This document shows, piece after piece, positions 54,944-62,824 of a DNA stretch of 64,000 bases. A model generated the notes under the pieces. It made no database searches. It saw only the letters and a program-made list of their open reading frames with translations, and was not told where the DNA came from. How positions within the stretch are numbered: position 1 is the first letter of the stretch; the number at the start of each line of letters is the position of its first letter. The DNA is from Blepharisma japonicum (taxonomy: Eukaryota; Ciliophora; Heterotrichea; Heterotrichida; Blepharismidae). A program made the position numbers and the translations under genes. The stretch spans positions 372,001-436,000 of the forward strand of contig CATKHK010000003.1 in NCBI GenBank assembly GCA_949751835.1, given 5' to 3'.

Positions 54944-55489
54944 ATGAACCCAATTTCTGGAAAACCTCTGCATAATAACAACAGCTTCGGAGTCAAAAAT
55001 AAGCAAGAATTCAACATAATTCAGTGGGACACCCCTGATCTTCACAAAAATAGCAAAAAATTTCCCTCCGATCTCAAAACCAACCGCATAGATTATGCAA
55101 CTGAAGAGCGACTCAGAAGGGAAGAAGAAAATAAGAGAAAAGCCTCAATTTATACCCAAAAACGAGAAGCAGCTATGAAGCGTGATCTTTTGATCTCCCA
55201 AAAAAATAATATTGAAGAAATAAAAGAAGCTGAAAAATTAGAGCAAAAAAGATTAAAATTCTCTGACTATAAATCTCATGCTGGGTTAGCTTATAATAGC
55301 ATTTCTCTTGAATATCACAATTCTCAGCGTGGAAAAGAGCTTCAGCGACAAGACGAATACCAGGAATATAAAATGGGTCAACGATTCCAGTCTTTAGATT
55401 CAAAAAGAAATTCTGGGTTTAATATTATAACTGGGGAGCCTCGATATAATCTGATCAAACAAATCCAGCCTTCTTTAAGAAGGTCTTAG
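54944..55489 (+). CDS. Charged coiled-coil protein with NPI(S/T)G-like ends, 181 aa
   Basis: The start ATG 54944 is preferred over upstream non-ATG codons. It begins MNPISGKPLHNNNSFGVKN and ends ..SGFNIITGEPRYNLIKQI, so a similar NxI(S/T)Gx(P) motif occurs at both ends. The middle (65-165) is a basic/acidic single helix (ERLRREEENKRKASIYTQKR). Short NPITGE motifs with a central helix are common in alveolate axonemal and cortical proteins, which is the tentative suggestion. The gene is convergent with the AlaX-type gene, with 14 bp between stops. Confidence 0.7.
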   Translation: MNPISGKPLHNNNSFGVKNKQEFNIIQWDTPDLHKNSKKFPSDLKTNRIDYATEERLRREEENKRKASIYTQKREAAMKRDLLISQKNNIEEIKEAEKLEQKRLKFSDYKSHAGLAYNSISLEYHNSQRGKELQRQDEYQEYKMGQRFQSLDSKRNSGFNIITGEPRYNLIKQIQPSLRRS

Positions 55490-55503
55490 ATTTTTAAACC
55501 TAT

Positions 55504-56256
55504 TTAATTATCTGCTAATTCATATGAAACTCGTAGATTTTTCCCTTTTTTCTGCAATTTTGTGACTATGACCCTTCCAATCTCTCTTATATGCTTCACA
55601 TGTGTCCCTCCGCATGGTCCGCCTGCATCAGCATTGCAGAGCTTCACAATTCTGATAGGCTTTCCTGGCTGAAAAAAGCTAGGAATATCAAAATTTGCCT
55701 TAGCTTCTTCATAATCATAGAGTCTTACACTTGTCCCTTCTTCAGTTTCCGCTATAAGTTTCTCCAGCACTTCATTAATCCTTGGAGCAGCAGTGTCTCT
55801 TTCCTCGTTTGGTATGAGCCCTAAATACTCAACATAAGCACCTCTTGGGAAATGAAAACCTTTTCCAGGAGGCAAGTTATACCCCAAACTATGCACAGCT
55901 AAGTCAATTAAGTGCCCAGCTGAGTGAAGCCTCGCAAAAAACCTTCTTTGATTTTCATCGATTTCAGCAATTACTTCACCAGAGTTATCAAAAGCGGTTT
56001 CTCCCAAATATTTTCCAACATGCCAGATATTTTCATCCTCTTTGTCATTTTCCAGGGTCGCTACTTGGAATTTTACGTCTCCTTGGGTGAGAAAGCCAGT
56101 ATCACTTGGCTGGCCACCCCCTTGTGGATGGAAGACAGTGCGGTCAAGCTTGATTTTCCAGCTTCCATCCGCACCCTGACTTGAGCCTAATATTCTTGAA
56201 TTGCATGAGAATTTGTAGGAATCTTGCAAAAATTCTCTAACTAATGTTGACTCCAT
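55504..56256 (-). CDS. AlaX-type alanyl-tRNA editing protein
   Basis: The product has 250 residues and is a free-standing relative of the AlaRS editing domain that deacylates Ser- or Gly-tRNA-Ala. The start MESTLVREF at 56256 is used; the longer upstream frame is a Phe-rich, poly-K antisense artefact. Zinc-site motifs are all present: HPQGGGQPSDTG (about 43-54), LHSAGHLID (about 110-118, the HxxxH), and GGPCGGTH (about 217-224, the C..H pair). There is no catalytic synthetase domain. The protein resembles the eukaryotic AARSD1 group. It is divergent from the 56296 gene with 39 bp between starts. Confidence 0.92.
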   Translation of the reverse strand: MESTLVREFLQDSYKFSCNSRILGSSQGADGSWKIKLDRTVFHPQGGGQPSDTGFLTQGDVKFQVATLENDKEDENIWHVGKYLGETAFDNSGEVIAEIDENQRRFFARLHSAGHLIDLAVHSLGYNLPPGKGFHFPRGAYVEYLGLIPNEERDTAAPRINEVLEKLIAETEEGTSVRLYDYEEAKANFDIPSFFQPGKPIRIVKLCNADAGGPCGGTHVKHIREIGRVIVTKLQKKGKNLRVSYELADN

Positions 56257-56295
56257 TCTAAATATTATTTTTAGCATATAATTACGTGCTAATAA

Positions 56296-57027
56296 ATGGG
56301 TAAAAGCAACAATCAGATAAATAAGCAGCATCGCAAATCCAAAGAAAAAAAAGAAAAAAAGAAAAGATCCAAAGAAGAGCACTTTAAGCGTAAGCACAAA
56401 GAACAAGAAAAAAAGAAAGCAGAAAAATTCGAAGCAGAAAGGTACGATTTAGATGATTTTGCTTACAAAAAGTTATTAAAAAATATCAGCGAGCTTTTAG
56501 CCTATAGTCAAGAAACCAAGGAAGCAATTCCACAGCTGTTTTCTATGCTCGACTCAGGACATGAAGTCGATTTAACAGACATTGAAGATGGCTTTGTTAG
56601 AGAGCATCTTGAGAAAATCATGGAAATCTTTGAAAATCAAGTCACAAAAACTGAAGATGAAGATGGACGATTCGTATATGTAAAATCAGGCAAAAAAAGC
56701 TTGGAAAACCAAATCAAGCTGTATATAGAAAACAGCAGTAGCGACTCTAAAAGAGAGCAATGGATGACCTCAATGTCATCCAGCCTAGATACTGCCTACA
56801 ATCTACCTGCTCCTAAGGCCAAAAAACAGGAGCCTGAAGAAGACCAAGAAAAAATCCGCAGCTATATGCACAATTATGATCATGAAAATCGGCCTAAATC
56901 TCTTATGGAGCTCCATCAAGAAAAGCACGGAATCTCCCAAGATTCCAACACAGACCAATACCTCTACGGCCACAAAACTCTTGACAAAAGGTTTGGGAAA
57001 GGGAAATTTTACACCAGTTTTTCTTAA
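56296..57027 (+). CDS. Lys-rich nuclear-type protein (DUF3752/GPALPP-like end)
   Basis: The product has 243 residues, without TGA. The first 50 residues are almost all Lys, Glu and Arg (KEKKEKKKRSKEEHFKRKHK), strongly suggesting a nuclear or nucleolar location. A helical domain at about 50-115 (KKLLKNISELLAYSQETKEA) is followed by an acidic loop. Near the C-terminus ENRPKSLMELHQEKHG resembles the RxKSLxExHQEK motif of GPALPP/DUF3752 proteins. That resemblance is one motif, so the family is tentative. The stop is 14 bp before the start of TRAPPC3. Confidence 0.65.
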   Translation: MGKSNNQINKQHRKSKEKKEKKKRSKEEHFKRKHKEQEKKKAEKFEAERYDLDDFAYKKLLKNISELLAYSQETKEAIPQLFSMLDSGHEVDLTDIEDGFVREHLEKIMEIFENQVTKTEDEDGRFVYVKSGKKSLENQIKLYIENSSSDSKREQWMTSMSSSLDTAYNLPAPKAKKQEPEEDQEKIRSYMHNYDHENRPKSLMELHQEKHGISQDSNTDQYLYGHKTLDKRFGKGKFYTSFS

Positions 57028-57041
57028 TAATTAATCATAAA

Positions 57042-57599
57042 ATGGCTAGAAAATCAAGTCAAGTCCAGGGTGAGCAAATTTGGAATCAGTCCGAAAAAGT
57101 CAACGCAGAACTTTTTGCTTTTACTTATGGCTCTTTGGTAGTCAAATTAATTAGAGAACTCGAAAACATCAGCGAAGTTAACAGGCAACTAGAAACAATG
57201 GGGTATAATATAGGACTTAGACTTATTGATGATTTTCTCAGCAAAAATGATGTGGCTTGTGAAACGACCAAAGACACAGCTGAAGTTATAGCGAAAACTG
57301 GATTTAGAATGTATTTAGGTGTTACCTGTGACGTTACCAATTGAAATGCTGATGAAAATGAGTTTTCCTTGATACTTGTTGACAACCCTCTAACAGAATT
57401 CGTAGAATTAAACGAAGATTATCGCGATTTAAAGTACCTGAATTTATTATGTGGAGTAATCAGAGGAGCTTTAGAAATGGTGAGGATCAAATCAGTCTGC
57501 ACATTGGAAAGAGACTCACTTAAAGGTGACGAGTTTACGGAACTTAGGGTAGTTATCAAGGAAAAAGTCCAAGACGAATATGAACCTGATGATGATTAA
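57042..57599 (+). CDS. TRAPPC3: TRAPP complex subunit 3 (Bet3)
   Basis: The product has 185 residues with one TGA as Trp (DVTNWNADENEF). It is the core subunit of the TRAPP tethering complexes acting on ER-to-Golgi vesicles and as a Rab exchange-factor scaffold. Family blocks are intact: IWNQSEKVNAELFAFTYGSL, RELENISEVNRQLETMGYNI and GLRLIDDFLSKN. The palmitoylated Cys region is represented by DYRDLKYLNLLCGVIRGALE with its central Cys. Length matches yeast and human Bet3. The end is inside a 40-bp tandem duplication. Confidence 0.96.
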
Positions 57600-57667
57600 T
57601 TAAAATTTACATAAATTAGCCTTTTCTAATGATGATTAATTAAAATTTACATAAATTAGCCTTTTCT
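57589..57667. repeat. 40-bp direct tandem duplication over two convergent gene ends
   Basis: A 40-base unit starting in the last codons of TRAPPC3 occurs twice, 57589-57628 and 57629-57667, with no mismatch in the 39 shared bases. It contains the TRAPPC3 stop and a copy of the stop region of the opposite gene. Removing one copy would leave the two stop codons only 16 bp apart. Confidence 0.95.
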
Positions 57668-59110
57668 TCTGCGGCTCAAGGTAAGCTTTATAAAATCGAG
57701 ATTTTCTGAACCGAATTTTAGCTCGTCTTCTGCAATTCTATCGATTAGCTTTGTGAATCTTCGTCTAGGAGTTCGTTGAATTGCTAAAGCATTTACTTTA
57801 TCTGGGCCAGTTGTGGCAGGCTTATTGAGTTTTCCTAATAAGAGTTTTGTGGCTTGCTGAGCAACATATGTGCCTGTTAAGGAGACTTGGGATGTTATAT
57901 CAGTCATTGACTGAACCATAGATTTAAGGTTATTGAAGCCTTCAGAATATTTTCGTTTAACGAAATTTTTGGCTGAGGCAATTTTTTCAGCATACTTTTT
58001 TTCAAGCGGCATGTCAGGGAGATGGTCTTCTCTTCTTTTGAGCCACTTCTGGTATGACATGAATTTCAGATAGGATATTTGGTCTTTTCCTATAAGTTTG
58101 TCGACTTCGTTTTCTATAACTTTTTGCTGATGGGTTGACTTAGTTTCAAGATTTAGTAAGAATGAAGTCGGTTTACTATTCCTGGAGCTAGGCTGTAGAG
58201 TTTTAGTAGAGTTTGCTTGGTATAAATCAGATCTTGTTCGCCTATGTGTCGTTCTAATAAACCTTTCACAAACTCTAGCTGTATTAATTTCATCATTTTG
58301 ATCAATACTACAGATTTTCAATGATGGAACACTAAGTCCGCTTTCTAATGAAAACCGCTTGGTGTTGAACTTATCCCCAGTTTTATATGAATGCAATCCT
58401 AGAAAATACCATTTGCGGTCAGGATTCTGTACGAAATCTAGTGACAATTTCATAAGTTTTTGCTTCTTAATCACAGTATTTTCTAATAGAATTTTCACAT
58501 ACTCTAAATACTCACACAGATCTACAGTTTCTGCAGACAATTTTATATACTTTGACTTGATTTCTTTGTTTATCAAAAATCTGACTTTATTCGCGTAATT
58601 TGTAAACAAAGGGTCATTTATGTCAGGGCTGTTGCTATTAAAAATTTGGTTAAATAGCGAAATTTGTGAAACTGAAGCATTAAATGGAAGCTGATTTCTG
58701 ATGAATTTTACCTGAACATGCTCTGGGGTCCTTCATTGAATTCTTGTTACTTGTGTACAGCTTCCAGTAGAAATAACGTATTTTTGGAAAGTGAAGGCTT
58801 TTTTTTCTTCAATTAATATTGATGCTATTAATAAAGCATCTTGGATGCACATAACAAGCTGGATTTCAGTTTCTGTTTTAAAGACGCCAAAAGGAATTTT
58901 TGGGTTTTCATGCTTAAATGCTTCGAGATTGGAAATTAATGATAAATCAGATAGTTCAATAAATTCAAGAAATTTTCCATTGTCTTTTATCAGCGTCAAA
59001 GTTTCAAAGCCAAAACCTTGAATTAATGTGTCTGGGATAGGCAAACTGATCTATATGGCCAATACTTTATTGTTCTTTGCTACAAGTTTCAGCAGTTTAA
59101 AGAAATGCAT
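57656..59110 (-). CDS. Protein of unknown function, 479 aa
   Basis: The frame includes a 15-nt intron near the start, giving MHFFKLLKLVAKNNK joined to ISLPIPDTLIQGFGF, and one TGA as Trp. The first 120 residues have a mixed alpha/beta pattern (ETLTLIKDNGKFLEFIELSD). The rest is helical and basic with Ser/Arg patches (RFIRTTHRRTRSDLYQANST) and an RRR-rich end. No domain was recognised. The start is 16 bp from the PCNA stop on the same strand, so transcripts of the two genes must nearly touch or overlap. Confidence 0.7.
59051..59065 (-). other. 15-nt intron near the start of the 479-aa gene
   Basis: On the coding strand the intron is GTATTGGCCATATAG, after codon 15. It contains the in-frame TAG that would otherwise cut off the only upstream ATG. 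Position 10 is A. Confidence 0.85.
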
Positions 59111-59126
59111 ACCTAATAATTATTAA

Positions 59127-59891
59127 TTAATCTTCAGACACCTTAGGTGCTAAGTAATATTTCAAAACTCCCAACTCAAAATTAAAAATCAAAACCAAGG
59201 GCAAGTCTGTAGCAATCATTAGCACAGCTTCATCTCCTAAACTAGCGCCTTTGTTGAACAAGTTCAAATATCTCAATGCATATGAGCAACTCACATTTTC
59301 ATTGACTTCTAAATGAACTTTATTTTTTCCATCATTTTTTGGCTTCAATGAGATTTTCCCTTCCCCAATATCTCCCCCAACTTTAAAATGGACACTTTGT
59401 TTTGTTACTTCAATGGCCAATGTTTCAGTCATTTGTGACATGTCTCGGCATATCCTTGTAAATTCTGCACTTGGGAGGGTAATAACGCAAGGATATTCTT
59501 GCTCTGGTATCCCCAAATGTTCTGAGTCTAAATTCAATAAATTAAGATTAAACTCAGATACTTTATCATCATCTTTTCCTTCAAAAATAAACGTAATTAC
59601 GCTTGCATTATCCTCGGCACGAATTTGAACACGGTCGTCATTTTCAGCGCACTTGAGAATCTTGCCTAAATTTGTAATTGAAAGCCCTAAAGTTTGGGCG
59701 CGATCACAGCGGAATTCGTCAAAGCCATTTGCGTCAAGGATAAAAGTGACTAAAGCGACATGAGAAGCATCCATTGCTTGAAGAGAAATGCCTGCAGGAG
59801 TACACTCGAAGTTTACGTCTGTAACAAGCTCTTTTAAGGCTTCAACAATCCTCTTTAGAATAAGCGCTTTGCTTAGTAATGCTTCGAACAT
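59127..59891 (-). CDS. PCNA: Proliferating cell nuclear antigen (PCNA)
   Basis: The product has 254 residues, close to the usual 258-261. It is the sliding clamp for replicative DNA polymerases. The two-domain clamp sequence is complete: VTDVNFECTPAGISLQAMDA and SHVALVTFILDANGFDEFRC open domain 1, and ATDLPLVLIFNFELGVLKYY ending LAPKVSED closes domain 2. The central loop region (LDSEHLGIPEQEY) is in place; the Lys164-type site cannot be judged by eye alone. No TGA, no intron. It follows the small 60059 gene in divergent orientation. Confidence 0.97.
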   Translation of the reverse strand: MFEALLSKALILKRIVEALKELVTDVNFECTPAGISLQAMDASHVALVTFILDANGFDEFRCDRAQTLGLSITNLGKILKCAENDDRVQIRAEDNASVITFIFEGKDDDKVSEFNLNLLNLDSEHLGIPEQEYPCVITLPSAEFTRICRDMSQMTETLAIEVTKQSVHFKVGGDIGEGKISLKPKNDGKNKVHLEVNENVSCSYALRYLNLFNKGASLGDEAVLMIATDLPLVLIFNFELGVLKYYLAPKVSED

Positions 59892-60058
59892 ATTAATATG
59901 ATATTCAGAAATAAATAGTAAATAGTAGGAAGCATAAGAGAAATTTCTAATTAGATTGCATAAATCTATTTAGATTTTTTTGATATGATTGCTATTAAAT
60001 ATTTATATATAAATAAAACAAATTTAAGATAACGCTCTATTTAGAGTTTAAAATAATA

Positions 60059-60280
60059 ATGGAAGACAATAGCAATCTAGACGAGCTAAAAGTCAAAGCT
60101 CAATCTTTAGAATTAACCAAAGAAAAACTTATGGCTGCAATCCAAGCAACGCGCCAATGCATCTTTAATTATCAGACATGAATCTCTCAGCTAGAAAAGC
60201 AAAACGAAGCTTTGGAAATTGAGTCATCCAAAAAGAAAGAAGAAATAAAAAATAAAAGAAGATCTTTGAGAGGCAGATAA
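60059..60280 (+). CDS. Small coiled-coil protein, 73 aa
   Basis: The frame is open from ATG 60059 to TAA 60280 with one TGA as Trp in the middle (YQTWISQLEKQNE), so it is invisible with the standard code. The whole product is one charged amphipathic helix (LKVKAQSLELTKEKLMAAIQ) with a Lys/Arg end (KKKEEIKNKRRSLRGR). It is divergent from PCNA, 167 bp between starts. It could be a small subunit of a centriole, kinetochore or prefoldin-like assembly; there is no specific match. Confidence 0.6.
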
Positions 60281-60338
60281 TACTTTATACATAATCATTG
60301 TGTTTTAGCTTTAAATTTATAATGAAATATTCACATTG

Positions 60339-62765
60339 CTATGCAATTGCTGTCTCTGCTTTAGTAGGAACTAGCCCCCGCTTTTTCATCCTGCTCTTTA
60401 TTACCATTATTTTCTCTCTAAGCGCAGGCGTGAGTGATAAAAATTTTCTTCTTTTAACGATAGAATTTGTATTTTTAACATTTTCTTGCCTCTTAAGCGG
60501 CGAAGTAGGTGCAATTTTGGGCAAAAAAGATTCTCGCATAATTTCATCGATTTTTACAGGCGAATTTGGAGCAGCTTGTATATTAAAAGCGTCTTTAAAA
60601 TTTTCAGTTGATCTGTTTCCATTTGAATTTCTGTCACTATTTGATTTTTGTGCAAAATTTTCTGTTTATTTCTTACCATTTCTTGAAAAAATGCTCCTTT
60701 CCCTTGGCATTTTTTCTAGATTCAGCTTAAACAGCTTCGGAGGACTTTCACTAGACTCTCTTTGTTTTAAAGTTTCAATGAATGGCAAAGCATAAGGCTT
60801 CTCATTATTGGATTCACTTCTTTCATCCTCAGAGTCCTCACTATCAGATTCATTGGTGTCGCTTTCTTCTTCCTCTTCATTGCATTCCATTTTAATCACA
60901 CTTATGATATCTTCTAAATTCCTTTTTGTATGATGATCTTTGTTGAAAGTCAAAGGGAAGATCTCATCCTTTGGCACTGAATTATAAATATATGTCATGC
61001 TTTTTGGATAGATAATAGCAGAATTATCGTGGATATGCTGAACTATGTCTTCATCATGAAGCTCTATAGCAGTGATTTCATTGACTTCAGTTTGAACATA
61101 GCTTAGTTGCTTTGATTTTTGGCTTCTGCGATGCTGAGCACGATGAAGTTTGAGCTTTTGCTCTGTTTTCAGCAAAGTATGGTACTCTAAAATAGTTCTT
61201 GCAACGTTTTCTCCTAAGCCTAGTAAGCTAGGAATTTCAAATGCAACAGTTTCTCTATGCTCGTCTAGATAGCCAAAATATGAAGTTTCTAGCGTGTAAG
61301 AATTAATTACATTAAATTCAGTAGAAATCACAACTCTTGCTGTCCTTTTTTTAGCCTTTTCTTTTACAAATCTTGATGAATGAAACCTAAAAATACAGTC
61401 TCTTTCGCTCAGCAGTTTAGGGATAACCCTGCATTTTAAATATAAAGGATTGTGCAATGGATAATATGGCCCATACATAAAAGCTCCTTTTCTGCAAAAA
61501 TGCCCATGCATATCTATGTACATAAAGACTTTTCTAGGGGATTCTCTAGTAAGCTCTTTTATTAATTCTTTTAAAGAACATACATTAGGGTGCAGCTTTT
61601 GGCTTGGAGATGTAAAGCAGCGATTTTGGTCATGGCCATTAAAATCAGTACGGGAATTCCCAAGAATAACTCCATCTGGATTTGTCATTGGGATTATCTT
61701 AAAAATGAACCGATTTCGCAACTTAGATGCCTCTATATGTTTACTGCAAATAAACCTAAGAAATCCTTCTACAGTCCAAGAGCCGACGGTTTCTGATGGA
61801 TGGATCCTTCCAGTGACTACTATGAATTTTTTAAATTGGTCATCTACCTTTGGATTTGTTATGGTCAGGATAGGAATGTCAATGAGGCTTAAGCTTTTGC
61901 ATAAAATTGAAGAAGATATGTGAGAAATTTCATAAGAATTGGAGTCGGTTGCTAATGTATTAAGAAATTTTGTTAGCCTTGTAAGGGTGTATGGTATTGT
62001 TGTTGCAAATCATACTTTATCATTGGGATACTCAAAATCATAATCAAAAGTAAGTTGATTATAAGGTTTTTTAGGGGTATTTCCAAAGCATTTATTGATT
62101 TTACTGCTTGTAAAACATAAGTTTTCTCCTCCATACTCCCAGCCTTTGCTTTTGTTATTCCGAACTCTTTCAATACTGAAAACTCGAGGCCTCAGCCCAT
62201 GCCGATATAAAGGTGAATTCCGTGAGAAATTTACTATATTGAATCTAACCCTCCTTTGTTTTGCAATCCCCATAACAGAAAAATAAAATCAATGCATATG
62301 TCCCAAAGTATTAGTATCTGGTCTCATATACAAATCATATTCATTCTCGTTAACCATATAAACCTGGTCTAAATTTCCCCCTTCAAAAACTGCGTCAAAA
62401 ATTAATGAATTTTCAGGAGCATCTTTAAGCATCCCAGTATCCACTGGAGATTCAGATTTATTCCGTTTAGATAAATATTCGTGAGCTCTTATAGATGGAT
62501 CAGAAAAATCAAATGGATAAGTTTCAGTAGAATTATTAGTTAGCTTGGAATGGACTTTAAAAGAATCAGATGGCTGTCAACCTTGATAAATCTGTTGGAG
62601 CTTTTGGCCTGGCTCATTGCATACAGGAAGCTCTAAATCGAAGTAAAGAGGAAGTGGGTCTTTTAAAAACTTTGGCCGCCAGCCCATAATCATATCAGAT
62701 TCAAGAGAATAGCCTTTGCTTGCTAAAGGAGTTGCTAATGGTAAACTGCTCTCATAATAGGACAT
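60339..62765 (-). CDS. Cytosolic carboxypeptidase (tubulin deglutamylase type, M14)
   Basis: The product has 803 residues after removal of one 15-nt intron, with three TGA as Trp. The N-terminal domain (about 105-190) has the CCP hallmark: IFDAVFEGGNLDQVYMVNEN, then ..MRPDTNTLGHMHWFYFSV. The M14 domain carries the zinc HxxE in TGRIHPSETVGS (about 314), FKIIPMTNPDGVILGNSR, the second zinc His in YIDMHGHFCRKGAFMYG (about 418), and the catalytic Glu in SYTLETSYFGYLDE (about 497). The substrate-binding motif reads GHDQNR where most have GxDLNR. After an acidic linker (EEEEESDTNESDSEDSEDE), the tail continues past the intron in a basic segment. It removes glutamates from tubulin, which fits a ciliate. 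Confidence 0.9.
60662..60676 (-). other. 15-nt intron in the carboxypeptidase gene
   Basis: On the coding strand the intron is GTAAGAAATAAACAG, phase 1, containing in-frame TAA. Removal extends the protein by about 107 residues in one continuous frame to TAG 60339. Position 10 is A. Confidence 0.88.
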
Positions 62766-62824
62766 ATTAGTGAGTTAAATACTTTTTTATGATTTCATAT
62801 ATTTACAGAATTATCTTATAATCT

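Noticed and set aside
55504-56406. Longer start for the AlaX-type protein at 56406
   Set aside because: The extra 50 residues are the antisense of the Lys-rich start of the neighbouring gene; the ATG at 56256 begins the conserved domain.
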